From the NCBI RefSeq assembly GCF_029717145.1, contig NZ_CP099222.1:1860001-1924000 (forward strand): a stretch of DNA of 64,000 nt, read 5' to 3'. Made by a program: the position numbers and the translations under genes. The DNA comes from Citrobacter freundii (GTDB lineage Bacteria > Pseudomonadota > Gammaproteobacteria > Enterobacterales > Enterobacteriaceae). Positions 34,365 through 43,800 of this stretch are shown here, piece by piece. Every line of letters begins with the position of its first letter. The first letter of the stretch is position 1. Under the pieces are notes generated by a model that ran no database searches, had not been told where the DNA came from, and saw nothing but the letters and a program-made list of their open reading frames with translations.

Positions 34365-35504
34365 ATGGCAGGCAATACCCTCACTGGTCTGATCCCGACC
34401 ATCTATACCGCGCTGGACGTTGTTTCCCGCGAACAAACTGGCTTCATTCCTGCTGTTGCGCGTGATGCAAAGGCAGATGCAGCTGCGAAAGACCAGACCG
34501 TGCGTGCACCTGTCGCACCCGCGGCCACCACTGAAGACATTACGCCGGGGCCGTCAGCACCTAATACTGGCGACCAGACCATCGGTGGTGTGGATGTCAA
34601 AATCACCAAATCCAAAATGGCTCCGGTCAAATGGAACGGTGAAGAACAACTGGCGCTTGGCCCGGCCGGTACCTACAACACCATTCTGGCCGACCAGTTC
34701 AAACAGGCGTTCCGCGCACTGGCGAACGAAGTTGATGCTGACCTTGCTGCACTTTACCTCAACTCCTCGCGTGCTGTTGGTGCACCGAAAGACACGCCGT
34801 TTAGCATCAAGGACGATCTGTCCGATGCGGCGCTGGCGCGCCAAATCCTGACCGATAACGGCGCGCCGACCACCGACCTACGCATGGTGCTTGGCGGCGA
34901 GGCGATGGCATCCATTCGTGGTAAGCAGTCCGTACTGTTCAAAGCGAACGAAGCGGGTACCGACCAGTTGCTGCGTGAAGGTGTGATCGGTCGCATCATG
35001 GGCTTCAACCTCCATGAGTCCTTCAGCATTAAGCGCACAGCGAAAAGCACCGCGGCTGGTTACAAGGCCAACGGTGCGAAAAAAGAGGGCGATATCATCG
35101 TTGCCATCTCGGCGGGAACCGGCGGCATTGCTGCGGGCACTGCTGTGAAGTTTGACGGCGATGACAACCAGTACCTGGTTGTGGCGGCAACGTCTTCCAG
35201 CATCACCATCAGCGCACCGGGCCTCCGTCAGGATCTGGCTGACCAGGCAGCAGTCACTGTGCTCAGCGAGTTTGCGCCGAACATGGCGTTTGACCGCGGC
35301 GCATTCCTGCTGGCTAGCCGTACCCCTGCAATGCCTGAAGGTGGCGATACTGCTGATGACGTCATGAACGTGACCGACCCGGTATCCGGCATCACCTTCC
35401 AGGTCGCTCTGTACCGTCAGTACCGCCAGGTTCGTTACGAGGTCGGTCTGGCATGGGGCGTGGCCGCTGTGGCGCCGCGTCATTCCGCCATCATCATGGG
35501 TTAA
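34365..35504 (+). CDS. Major capsid protein (P22 coat-like)
   Basis: A 379-residue coat protein with the P22-type N-terminus (LTGLIPTIYTALDVVSREQT) and C-terminus (YRQYRQVRYEVGLAWGVAAV). An inserted small beta domain (residues 225-300) corresponds to the telokin-like/I-domain region. It forms the icosahedral shell with an HK97 fold. AAAGGAG precedes the start. Confidence 0.9.
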   Translation: MAGNTLTGLIPTIYTALDVVSREQTGFIPAVARDAKADAAAKDQTVRAPVAPAATTEDITPGPSAPNTGDQTIGGVDVKITKSKMAPVKWNGEEQLALGPAGTYNTILADQFKQAFRALANEVDADLAALYLNSSRAVGAPKDTPFSIKDDLSDAALARQILTDNGAPTTDLRMVLGGEAMASIRGKQSVLFKANEAGTDQLLREGVIGRIMGFNLHESFSIKRTAKSTAAGYKANGAKKEGDIIVAISAGTGGIAAGTAVKFDGDDNQYLVVAATSSSITISAPGLRQDLADQAAVTVLSEFAPNMAFDRGAFLLASRTPAMPEGGDTADDVMNVTDPVSGITFQVALYRQYRQVRYEVGLAWGVAAVAPRHSAIIMG

Positions 35505-35509
35505 CTACT

Positions 35510-35532
35510 GGGGCTTCGGCCCCTTTGTTTTT
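35510..35532 (+). terminator. Intra-operon terminator
   Basis: GGGGC-TTCG-GCCCC stem followed by TTTGTTTTT, five bases after the capsid stop codon. It may lower or fix the 3' end of the abundant capsid message. Confidence 0.85.
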
Positions 35533-35543
35533 CAGGAGGCCCA

Positions 35544-35714
35544 ATGGCCGGATTAACCAAAGAGCAGCGCGCACAGCGCGAGGCTGAGAAGAATGCGGGT
35601 GACCTGGTAGAGATGGTGCGTGATACCCCAGAGTTTCCTGGTGGCCCGCTGAGTGCTGAGGTTCACCCTGACGAAATCGACAACTGGCTGGCGCTGGACT
35701 GGCGCCTGGAGTAG
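35544..35714 (+). CDS. Small head-region protein of unknown function
   Basis: A 56-residue protein (MAGLTKEQRAQREAEKNAGD at the start) with a charged helix and an acidic C-terminus (HPDEIDNWLALDWRLE). CAGGAGG lies eight bases upstream of the ATG. Short genes of this sort follow the capsid gene in related phages. Function unknown. Confidence 0.65.
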   Translation: MAGLTKEQRAQREAEKNAGDLVEMVRDTPEFPGGPLSAEVHPDEIDNWLALDWRLE

Positions 35715-35719
35715 TAATC

Positions 35720-36085
35720 GTGAGCGACAAAGACATCGAGCAGGAAATTCAGGCCAAAGGTTTGAACGCGCCGCGTGTAACCCCTCAGCGCATCGAAAGC
35801 GTTATCGATGGTGAATATTACTTCACTGCAGAGGATGGTGTGTTGCATAACATCCGTCAACAAGACGAACTGACGCGCCTTACCGGCTACCACGGCAGCC
35901 TTAAAACGCTGACCTTCTGCGTTCTGCATCTCAAAAACGGCTTCTCTGTTACTGGTGAAAGCGCCTGCGCCAGCCCGGAGAATTTCGACGCTGAAATCGG
36001 CCGCAAGATTGCCCGCGAAAATGCGGTCAACAAAATCTGGATGCTGGAAGGCTACCTGCTGAAGCAGAAGCTTTCCGAAGCCTGA
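35720..36085 (+). CDS. Gp49-like phage protein
   Basis: A 121-residue protein similar to the phage gp49/gp66 family: PRVTPQRIESVIDGEYYF, LTFCVLHLKNGFSVTGESAC and ARENAVNKIWMLEGYLL are the family's conserved stretches. It is common in head or accessory regions of tailed phages; the function is unknown. Separated by five bases from the previous gene. Confidence 0.8.
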   Translation: MSDKDIEQEIQAKGLNAPRVTPQRIESVIDGEYYFTAEDGVLHNIRQQDELTRLTGYHGSLKTLTFCVLHLKNGFSVTGESACASPENFDAEIGRKIARENAVNKIWMLEGYLLKQKLSEA

Positions 36086-36098
36086 GCGGAGGGCTGAG

Positions 36099-36581
36099 AT
36101 GATTAATGCCGATCCACGCTCACCCGATTTCAACACCTACGCCAGCGTTGTTGACCTGCGCGCGTTTGCTGCGGGGCGCGGATATACCGTGCCTGCCGAT
36201 GATGGTGAGTGCGGCCAGATGCTGATGCAGGCGATGGATTATCTGGAGGGTAAGTCATGGCGCGGGCAGCGCAGCGTTGCTTCACAGCCTCTATCCTGGC
36301 CTCGCACTGGCGTTCGTTTCGATGGTGTTGACCTGCCGGATGATGCTATCCCGCAGCGTCTGATTGATGCTCAATGTCGTCTGGCCGTCGAATCACAGGA
36401 GATTGATCTTACGCCTTCGGTTGCTGGTGGTGGGGCGGTGACGATGGAGCGCATCGAGGGTGCGGTAACTGTTCAGTACGAGGCGGGTACCAACAAGGCT
36501 GCACCGTCGTTCCCCTGGTTCTATTCCTCGCTGCGCGGGCTGGTGGTGGGTGGCAACCAGGTCCGGGTCGAAAGGGGGTAA
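36099..36581 (+). CDS. Head-tail connector-type protein (DnaT-like ssDNA-binding family)
   Basis: A 160-residue protein (FNTYASVVDLRAFAAGRGYT at the N-terminus) of the family annotated as DnaT-like. In this location it most likely acts as a head completion/adaptor protein. A conserved MLMQAMDYLEGKSWRG helix is visible. It follows the gp49-like gene after 13 bases. Confidence 0.7.
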   Translation: MINADPRSPDFNTYASVVDLRAFAAGRGYTVPADDGECGQMLMQAMDYLEGKSWRGQRSVASQPLSWPRTGVRFDGVDLPDDAIPQRLIDAQCRLAVESQEIDLTPSVAGGGAVTMERIEGAVTVQYEAGTNKAAPSFPWFYSSLRGLVVGGNQVRVERG

Positions 36582-36582
36582 A

Positions 36583-37005
36583 ATGACCACAATTGCTTTT
36601 GATGGAACGCACATTGCTGCCGATACACTCATATCAGATAACGGCTGCGTTTACGGCTACACAAGCAAAATTCATCAGGTAAAAGGTGGAGTGCTGGCTA
36701 CCTCTGGCGGACTGGTTGACATCACCCTGGCTATTGACTGGTTCAATGCCGGGAGACCGGCGGAAGCTAAACCAACACTGGAAAGTTTCTACGCCATCTT
36801 TATTCCAGATGTAGGACAGCCACAAGAGTATGGCGAACGGCTCGTTCCTTTGTTTGTTGTGATCCCTTGGGCTGGAGGTTCAGGTCGTGATTTTGCTCTC
36901 TCTGCTATGAAGTTGGGTAAAAATTGCCGAGAGGCTGTTGAATTCGCTGCTTCGATTGACCTTTGCACGGGCGGAGATATTGAATCAATTCGAGTGAGGG
37001 ACTGA
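36583..37005 (+). CDS. Proteasome/HslV-like Ntn-hydrolase fold phage protein
   Basis: A 140-residue protein with the pattern of the HslV/proteasome beta fold: N-terminal MTTIAFDGTHIAADTLISDN, then GVLATSGGL, and GSGRDFALSAMKLGKNCREA near the C-terminus. If Met1 is removed, Thr2 would be the nucleophile. Such genes occur in head-tail regions of several siphoviruses; a role in maturation or host modulation is speculative. It starts one base after the previous gene and is followed at once by a head-closure gene. Confidence 0.75.
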   Translation: MTTIAFDGTHIAADTLISDNGCVYGYTSKIHQVKGGVLATSGGLVDITLAIDWFNAGRPAEAKPTLESFYAIFIPDVGQPQEYGERLVPLFVVIPWAGGSGRDFALSAMKLGKNCREAVEFAASIDLCTGGDIESIRVRD

Positions 37006-37006
37006 T

Positions 37007-37360
37007 ATGGCAATCGACTATCGCCGCATGCGCGCTACGGCAACGCGGCTCCTGAAGGATAACGGCAAATCCTACCAACTGACCCGAGGCGGTACCACCT
37101 CCCGCGATCAGTATGGGAAAGAGATTACCACCGAGCCTGTTATCGCGACCGTTACCGGCGTTATCACTGAATACTCCTCTCGTGAAATCGACGGCTCTCT
37201 GATTGCTACAGGCGATAAGAAGCTGGCGGCCACGTTCGAAACGGAAGTACGCATTGATGACCGCATTGAAATCGACGGCAAAAAGTGGCGCGTGGTGCAG
37301 CCGAATCCGGTTAAGCCTGCCGATGTGCTGATCTCCTATAACATCCAACTGAGGGCGTAA
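37007..37360 (+). CDS. Head closure (head-tail joining) protein
   Basis: A 117-residue beta-rich protein (SYQLTRGGTTSRDQYGKEIT, then IDGKKWRVVQPNPVKPADVL) in the usual place of head-closure proteins between the connector and the gp10-like tail gene. The assignment rests mainly on position, size and predicted fold. Confidence 0.7.
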   Translation: MAIDYRRMRATATRLLKDNGKSYQLTRGGTTSRDQYGKEITTEPVIATVTGVITEYSSREIDGSLIATGDKKLAATFETEVRIDDRIEIDGKKWRVVQPNPVKPADVLISYNIQLRA

Positions 37361-37362
37361 CT

Positions 37363-37962
37363 ATGGCAAGTTCTGCTAATCAGCCGTTCCTGGCTGTCAT
37401 TCAGTTGTTCGTTGATAGCTCGAAGCAGGAGATGGACGAAGTGGTGCGCCGGACGGGCATTAAAATCCTCGCTCAGCTCGTTGAGATGTCGCCCATTGGG
37501 CAGCCGGAAAAATGGGAGGTAAACCAGACCGCAGTGGCCTATAACGCTGCGGTGCGTGACCATAATGCTGCGCTTCGCAATGACCCGGCCAACGTCACAA
37601 AGGCCGGATATCTGAAGCGTGGTCGAGCGGTTAACGATTCGATGGATATCAAAAAGCCTGATGGGTATGTTGGAGGCCGTTTCAAAAATAACTGGTACGT
37701 GGGATTTGATAGTCAGCCGACCCAATCCAACGATACGCCAGACGCATCGGGGCAGGGTTCGAACTCCCGGGGTATGGCGGTGCTGGAGGTGTTCCGGGTG
37801 GGGCAGGTCAGCTCGATTTACTTCACCAATAATCTGCCTTACTCCGTAGCCCTGGAGAACGGGCACTCCGGTCAGGCGCCGGGCGGCATGGTGGGTATCA
37901 CTGCGCTGGATGCCGCGCAGCTGTTCCGTGAGGCAATGAGCGAGGTGCGCAATGGCCAGTGA
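37363..37962 (+). CDS. HK97 gp10-like tail completion protein
   Basis: A 199-residue protein with the gp10-type pattern: an N-terminal helix, VRRTGIKILAQLVEMSPIGQ (in place of the usual 'V..TP..TG' motif), GRFKNNWYVG, and ...NNLPYSVALENGHSGQAPGG near the C-terminus. It takes part in head-tail joining or tail completion. It overlaps the next gene by 11 bases. Confidence 0.8.
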   Translation: MASSANQPFLAVIQLFVDSSKQEMDEVVRRTGIKILAQLVEMSPIGQPEKWEVNQTAVAYNAAVRDHNAALRNDPANVTKAGYLKRGRAVNDSMDIKKPDGYVGGRFKNNWYVGFDSQPTQSNDTPDASGQGSNSRGMAVLEVFRVGQVSSIYFTNNLPYSVALENGHSGQAPGGMVGITALDAAQLFREAMSEVRNGQ

Positions 37963-38401
37963 CCAGTCAATGCGAATTGCTGAACTACTGGAGAGCCGCA
38001 TTGCGGTTATCTGCTCTTCTCTCGGGCTGCCAGTAGCCTGGCCGAATATACCGTTCGCTCCCCCGGATAGCTCACCATACGGGCGTGTTTATGTTTTGCC
38101 AGCGCAGACGGTGGGGCAAGACCTGGGTGGTCAATTGCGAACCTATCAGGGCATCCTGCAGCTCAACATCATTGTTCCCGCAGGGGGTGGCGTCACTCAG
38201 GCCAGGGGGCTGGCAAAGTCTGTCGCTGATGCGTTTCCGGAGGGACTTCCGCTGGTGAATGGTGACCTGACGGTCTACATCAACGGGCCTCCACAGATTC
38301 GCTCACCAATACAGGATCGCCCGACCTCTGCACCAAACGACAGTAGTGGCTCCATCACCTATACCATCCCCATCAGCATGCAATATCGCGCTGATTACTG
38401 A
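37952..38401 (+). CDS. Tail terminator protein (DUF4128 type)
   Basis: A 149-residue protein (MRIAELLESRIAVICSSLGL, then LQLNIIVPAGGGVTQARGLA) of the type that caps the tail tube, like lambda gpU. It precedes the major tail protein gene, as expected. Its start lies inside the 3' end of the previous gene. Confidence 0.78.
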   Translation: MASDQSMRIAELLESRIAVICSSLGLPVAWPNIPFAPPDSSPYGRVYVLPAQTVGQDLGGQLRTYQGILQLNIIVPAGGGVTQARGLAKSVADAFPEGLPLVNGDLTVYINGPPQIRSPIQDRPTSAPNDSSGSITYTIPISMQYRADY

Positions 38402-38424
38402 CCCGCCGCCCGGCGGGTTTTTTT
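38401..38424 (+). terminator. Intra-operon terminator
   Basis: ACCCGCC..GGCGGGT stem followed by TTTTTTT, abutting the tail terminator protein's stop codon. Confidence 0.85.
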
Positions 38425-38448
38425 ATTACCTAAATTCAGGAGAATGCA

Positions 38449-39381
38449 ATGGCATTCGCAATCCCTAACGGGTCGCGTGTAAACGTGGCCAAGGCCTATC
38501 TGGCCGCAATTACCTTTACTGCGGCATCCAATGCGACGGAATGCGAACTGACCGTTGCCTCGGCTGCCGGCATTCTGGCGGGTGATGTTGTCCAGGTTAA
38601 CTCTGGCTGGCTGAAGCTCGATAACATGGTGCTTCGCGTGAAGTCGGTCACTGGTACCAAAATCGTGCTGGAAGCGTTCGATACCACCGATACCAATAAA
38701 TTCCCGGCCGGTACTGGCGCGGGCACGCTTCGCAAAATTGATTCGTGGATCACCATGCCACAGGTCATGACCTTATCTACCGAAGGTGGCGACCAGCAGA
38801 CCATCAGCATCCAGTTCCTGGAGGATGATAAAGCACGAACCATCCCGACGTTTAAAAACGCGGTCGTTCAGGTCTATACCTTCGCTCACGATCCGTTGCT
38901 CGCCATCTACAAACGACTCATTGAACTGGATGAGTCAAGCGATACGACGGCAATCTGGTTCCACAACCAGCGCGGCAAGGCTGACCGTTACTATTCTGCG
39001 AAGGTCTCATTCCAGAAGGTTCCAAAGACTGAAATCAACGCCGTAGAAAGCAACGAAGCGCGCATGAACTTCGAATCGGATATGCAGATTTACCCAATCG
39101 CTGACTCTTCTGCTGTGCCGCTGGCGTTCCTGACTGATCTGCTGGCGACCAAGTCTGTTGCTACCGACTCATCTCTTGACCTGGCTGTAGTGATGCAGGG
39201 TGGTTCTGCACCTTACACCTACGTATGGAAGAAAGGCGGTACCGCCATTCCTGGTAAAACGGCATCGACGCTCAACATCCCGACCGTCTCATCCACTGAT
39301 GCTGGCGTTTATACCTGCGAAGTCACTGACGCCGCAGGCAAGACCCTAACGTCGGCGGCATGCACCGTTACTGTCAGCTAA
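38449..39381 (+). CDS. Major tail tube protein with C-terminal Ig-like domain
   Basis: A 310-residue protein. Residues 1-215 form the tube domain (MAFAIPNGSRVNVAKAYLAA ... EARMNFESDMQIYPIADSSA). Residues 230-310 form an Ig-like domain (APYTYVWKKGGTAIPGKTAS, then DAGVYTCEVTDAAGK) with a Cys pair, a common surface decoration of siphovirus tail tubes thought to bind carbohydrate. AGGAGAATGCA precedes the ATG. Confidence 0.88.
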   Translation: MAFAIPNGSRVNVAKAYLAAITFTAASNATECELTVASAAGILAGDVVQVNSGWLKLDNMVLRVKSVTGTKIVLEAFDTTDTNKFPAGTGAGTLRKIDSWITMPQVMTLSTEGGDQQTISIQFLEDDKARTIPTFKNAVVQVYTFAHDPLLAIYKRLIELDESSDTTAIWFHNQRGKADRYYSAKVSFQKVPKTEINAVESNEARMNFESDMQIYPIADSSAVPLAFLTDLLATKSVATDSSLDLAVVMQGGSAPYTYVWKKGGTAIPGKTASTLNIPTVSSTDAGVYTCEVTDAAGKTLTSAACTVTVS

Positions 39382-39388
39382 CCAATCA

Positions 39389-39412
39389 GGCCCGGTTCGC
39401 CGGGCTTTATTT
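39389..39412 (+). terminator. Intra-operon terminator after the tail tube gene
   Basis: GCCCGG-TTCG-CCGGGC stem followed by TTTATTT. Confidence 0.85.
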
Positions 39413-39597
39413 CGCAATGAGTACCGCTGGCGAATTTTCTGTATTCGCATTACCCATCTTTTCAAACTGCGCCTTCACACGCGCTCTCTAACCAAGAACC
39501 TTTCAGAAAGCGTTCCTGAGAACTGCCGTTAGTGCCGGTGGGCCTCTTGGGGCGGCTTTTCTGTGTGAACAGGTTCGCTTTTTAAAAGGTACACACC
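39413..39597 (+). promoter_or_regulatory. Leader of the KilA-N gene
   Basis: About 185 bases without a credible ORF. The right part holds a GC-rich imperfect hairpin near 39532-39557 (GCCGGTGGGCC..GGGGCGGC) followed by TTTTCTG, which could be an attenuator. The gene behind it therefore probably has its own control separate from the tail operon. No convincing -35/-10 pair was found. Confidence 0.4.
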
Positions 39598-40128
39598 ATG
39601 AATCACCCAACCGTCTCAGTGAATGGGGTCTCCGTCCGCGTTGATGACGAAGGCCGGTACAGTCTTAACGATCTTCATGCGGCAGCGGTAGCTAACGGAG
39701 AGGCTACTGAGTCACAAAGGCCCAGCGTCTTCCTGCGTAGCGCGCAGATCAAACGCTTCGTTAAAGCGCTAAAATCCAAAGCACTAAAAAGTGCTTCGGA
39801 ACAAAATCAACCACTTAAGGTTATAAAAGGCGGTGATCAAAGTGGTGCATGGGGCATTGAACTTCTGGCAATCCGCTATGCCGCCTGGATAAAACCAGAG
39901 TTTGAGATTGAAGTGTACGAAGTATTTAGAACAGTGGTGCGTCTGGGTATTAGTGCCATGTCGCGCCTGAACAAAATCGACCACATCATCAACACTGAAA
40001 CCAAAGCAATTAGCCAGTGTGCAAGTCAGATGGCTAAGTGGGGTATTGGTGGGCGCAAACAACTCCTGCATTCAGTCCGGGAGCGTGCTGCTGACGAAGT
40101 CCAGATGTATCTGCCCGGCATTAACTAA
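39598..40128 (+). CDS. KilA-N domain protein inserted in the tail operon
   Basis: A 176-residue DNA-binding protein. The KilA-N domain spans residues 1-115 (VNGVSVRVDDEGRYSLNDLH, then RPSVFLRSAQIKRFVKAL and WGIELLAIRYAAWIKPEFEI). Related proteins act as antirepressors or growth inhibitors, for example in P1 and P22-like phages. It sits between the tail tube gene and the tail chaperone gene, flanked by terminators on both sides, so it is a moron. Lysogenic effect or antirepression is inferred only. Confidence 0.85.
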   Translation: MNHPTVSVNGVSVRVDDEGRYSLNDLHAAAVANGEATESQRPSVFLRSAQIKRFVKALKSKALKSASEQNQPLKVIKGGDQSGAWGIELLAIRYAAWIKPEFEIEVYEVFRTVVRLGISAMSRLNKIDHIINTETKAISQCASQMAKWGIGGRKQLLHSVRERAADEVQMYLPGIN

Positions 40129-40156
40129 TACCCGCTCCGGCGGGTTTCTTTTTTTC
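40129..40156 (+). terminator. Terminator after the KilA-N gene
   Basis: ACCCGC-TCC-GGCGGGT stem followed by TTCTTTTTTTC. Confidence 0.85.
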
Positions 40157-40168
40157 TAAGGAACCGAA

Positions 40169-40507
40169 ATGACCCAATTCTCCCTGATCCCAAACCCAAC
40201 CTTCTCCGCAACTGCCAGCATCCCGCAAGCCGGTAAAGATGACGGCAAACTGACTTTTACCTTCCGCCACAAGACGCTGGAAGAGCTGCGCGCCATGGAC
40301 GAGCAGTTGCACAAAAAGGCCGATGGCAAAAAAGCCCCTATCGAGCCGCAGGCGGATTACCTGATGGATATTGTCGAAGGCTGGGCGCTGCCGGATGAAT
40401 TCACCCGCGATAACGTGATCGTCCTGCTTAAGAACTACCCGCGCGCGTTCGACAGCATCGGCCTGGCCTACACCAAAGAGTTGATGGGTATCCGCGAAAA
40501 AAACTAA
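40169..40507 (+). CDS. Tail assembly chaperone, short form (gpG-like)
   Basis: A 112-residue chaperone that coats the tape measure protein during tail assembly. The sequence has the family's HKTLEELRAMDEQLHKKADG core. Its 3' end is a -1 slippery heptamer, so part of the ribosomes continue into the following frame to make a G-GT-type fusion, as in lambda. AAGGAACCGAA precedes the ATG. Confidence 0.85.
   Translation: MTQFSLIPNPTFSATASIPQAGKDDGKLTFTFRHKTLEELRAMDEQLHKKADGKKAPIEPQADYLMDIVEGWALPDEFTRDNVIVLLKNYPRAFDSIGLAYTKELMGIREKN
40498..40504 (+). other. Programmed -1 frameshift site
   Basis: A AAA AAC in the zero frame directly before the TAA stop of the tail chaperone gene. A -1 slip reads CTA AGG CAG and continues without a stop into the frame of the ATG at 40525. 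This matches the G/GT frameshift of lambdoid tails. Confidence 0.85.
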
Positions 40508-40524
40508 GGCAGGTCGCCGCTGCG

Positions 40525-40812
40525 ATGTACACACCGGGACCGACCCTCGCGGAGTTAGCCGCTTTTGGTTTAATGCCTGAGGACGTGGAGGAGGAAGTGG
40601 GGATCCTGCCATCTGTATGGGAGGCCTTTACAGTCTTCTCTGCGCTGGCGACCCAGTGGCGCGTCGGCGCGAGTGGTGCGACCGGTCTTGATTACAACGT
40701 TCTCCCCTGGGTGTTTCAGTTGCACAGGGTTGAGGATGCGGCGGCCTGCATGGCTGATATTCGAATCATGGAAAGCGAGGCTCTCAAAGTGATGCATAAG
40801 GAGACGGCCTGA
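40525..40812 (+). CDS. Tail assembly chaperone extension (gpT-like, DUF1799 type)
   Basis: A 95-residue frame, probably made mainly as the C-terminal extension of the upstream chaperone by -1 frameshifting (the fused frame is open from 40505). The sequence (LAAFGLMPEDVEEEVGILPS, then WRVGASGATGLDYNVLPWVF) resembles DUF1799 proteins in this position. The ATG at 40525 has no good ribosome-binding site. Its stop overlaps the start of the tape measure gene. Confidence 0.8.
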   Translation: MYTPGPTLAELAAFGLMPEDVEEEVGILPSVWEAFTVFSALATQWRVGASGATGLDYNVLPWVFQLHRVEDAAACMADIRIMESEALKVMHKETA

Positions 40813-43800
40813 TGAGTGACCAAATCGCCTCTATTACTTTGCGGGCTGATGTATCCGATCTGAAAACAGCCAGCAATGAACTGGATAAGCTAAATGAGGC
40901 AGCAGCGGGTGCTGTTGCTGGCGCAGATGCGCTGGCTAATGCGGCTAAACGTGTAAAGCCATCAGCCCAGGAAGGTGCCGAGGGAATTCGGGAGCAACGA
41001 GAAGCCCTGAAAGGCCTGCTGGAGAATATCGATCCGGTAAACAAGGCGCTGAACCGGCTGGATGAACAGCAGGTTGCGCTGCGTAACTTCCAGGCTAAGG
41101 GCTTTCTGGATACCGACTCGTTCCAGGCCTATAACAAGATTCTGGACGATACCCGTCTAAAGCTTACGGACACTGGTGAGGCGGCGGCACGCGCCCAGAC
41201 TGAACTGGCTGCCACCCAGGCTGCGGAGAAGCAATCAGCCGCGCTAAAAAACCTGCTGGGCTCCATCGACCCGACGATCCGCGCATTCAGCTCTCTGGAT
41301 GAGCAGCATGCGCAGCTGGTGGCGCACTTCGAGTCAGGGCGCATCAACAGTGCGCAGTTCGAGCATTTCAACGGCATTCTCAACCAGACGCGTGAGCGCC
41401 TGTCTGGCGTGGCTGACGTGCTGCCAGAGGCATTATCCCGCCAGGAGGCGGCGGCGCGTCGTGCCGGCATATCTGTCGGTCAGTACAACCAGGCGTTGCG
41501 AACGCTACCAGCACAGTTTACCGATATCGCCACGCAGTTGGCTGGTGGGCAGTCGCCATTCCTGATCCTGCTCCAGCAGGGTGGGCAGATTAAAGACCAG
41601 TTTGGTGGGGTTAAAGGGGCTCTAACGGGGGTGGGCGACTATTTACGCACTCTGTTAGGTTTCATTAATCCTGTAACGATAGGTATTAGCGGCCTGGTTG
41701 TAGGTCTCGGGGCGATGGCTGTAGCTTGGTACAAAGGCAGCCAGGAAGCCAGTGAGTTTAATAAGCAGCTCATACTCACGGGTAATTATTCGGCCAGTTC
41801 GGCGAGCCAACTGTCAGACATGGCTCAAAAAATTGGAGGCTCCAGTGGTAAGGTTGCGGCTGCCGCTCGGACGCTAGCGGAGGTGGTTGGGGCAGGGACG
41901 TTTAAAACGGAGCAGCTCGAAACAGTTACCAGGGCGGCGCTGGCGATGCAGGAGGCCACTGGCCAGTCTGTTGACGCCACCATTAAGAACTTCCAAAAGC
42001 TGTATGCCAGTCCAACCAAGGCGGCGGAGGATCTTAATTCTACGCTCCATTTCCTTACCTCATCGCAATACGACTACATTTCGGCACTGGAGCGTCGGGG
42101 TGATAAAGAGGGAGCAGCAGAGGCGGCTGCAAAAGCTTATAGCCTGGCTGAGCAAAAGCGCAGTCAGCAGATCCTGGATAATATGGGGCTGATTGAACGC
42201 GCAGCTGCGAGCGTTGGCAAGGCGCTCAAAGGCATGTGGGACGAACTGCTCAACGTTGGCAGACCTGACGCGCCAAATGACATGCTGCGCAAGATGCAGT
42301 CCGAACTTGCTGAGCGTGAGAAAGCCTTGCTTCCAGATAGACAGCGTCAGGGATATGGATATAGCTATGATGCGAACAGTAACGATCAGGAATATGACGC
42401 ACGTAGGAAAGCTCAGTTATCAGCGATAAGTGCTTTAAAGGCACAAATAGCGCCACTTCAACAAGCTGCTCAGCTTCAGGAAGATATTAATGCTTCTATT
42501 CAGCAAGGAACCGAGGCTGATAACAAGCGAACTAATGCCCTTATTTATCGAAATCGCATCCTCGAACAGTCAGCTACATGGCAGGAAAAGCGCAGCAAGG
42601 CCCTGTCTGAACTTTGGAAAAATGTCGCGGCCTCGCCCGGCGACTGGAGCTCAGCACAGCGGCAGCAGGCTGTGGATGCCATTAATAAACAGTTTCATCC
42701 GGACAAAACTCCCAAGACTCCAGCCGTTAAGGTTTCAGCCGGTGATCGCTCAACCGACACCTACAATGCTGAGACTCTAGCTCTGCAAGCGCAGCTCAAA
42801 ACGCTGCAGGATCATCGTGACATCAATGATGTAATCAGCCAGCAGCGTAAGCAGCAGTGGGAGTTAATCTCAAAAATCACCATCCTCGAGTCCGCCGCTA
42901 ACGATCCGAAAGGGCGTGTATTAACACTCGATGAAAAATCGTTACTGGCGAACAAAGAGAAACTGCTAGCCCAAGCTGATATTAATGCCGGGCTGGGTGA
43001 TCAGATTGCTAAACAGCAGAAACTGAACTCTTTGGCTGACCAGGCGACTAAGTTCGCCCAGCAACAGTCTGCCAAGCAGGCGGAAATTGCGGCAGCAGCT
43101 AGAGGCTTGTCCACCAGAGAGGCTGAAAGGGAGGCGACGCGCCAGCACCTGACTGAATCCTACGGCTTTAACCAAGACGCTCAGAAAAAGGTTCTCGCAG
43201 ATCAAGAGGAGACCTACCGGAAAGAAGATGAACTTCGCAGCGACTGGCAGGCTGGCGCAAAGCGGGGCTGGGCCGATTATGCCGACTCAGCAACAAACAC
43301 GTTTGAAGCAATGCGAAATGTGGCCGGTTCAACCTTCAGTGGTCTATCCGACATGTTGACAGATCTGGTTACTACCGGCACTGCAAGCTTCAAAGACTTC
43401 ACCAAGTCCATGTTGAAGATGATCGCGCAGGTAACGAATCAGTTGCTTGTGGCTTACGCCGTTCAGGCTGCGATGGGGTGGATTAGCGGTAGTGCTGGTG
43501 GCAACACGCCAGGCGGAGCATATGCCAGCGCTGCAAACTCTGGAGTTAGCCTGTTTGATTCCGGTGGTTACACAGGTGCGGGCGGTAAATATGAACCCGC
43601 AGGCATCGTGCATAAAGATGAGTTCGTTTTCACCAAAGAAGCCACTAGGCGGATCGGCGTAGATAACCTATATCGTCTAATGAACAACGGTAATTTAGGC
43701 CGTTACGCTTCTGGTGGGCTTGTTGGGGGAAATCAGGCTGGGGCGGCAGACTCTGGTGTGCCAATTATCAGCGTCAGTTTTGGTGACATAAACATTGGTT

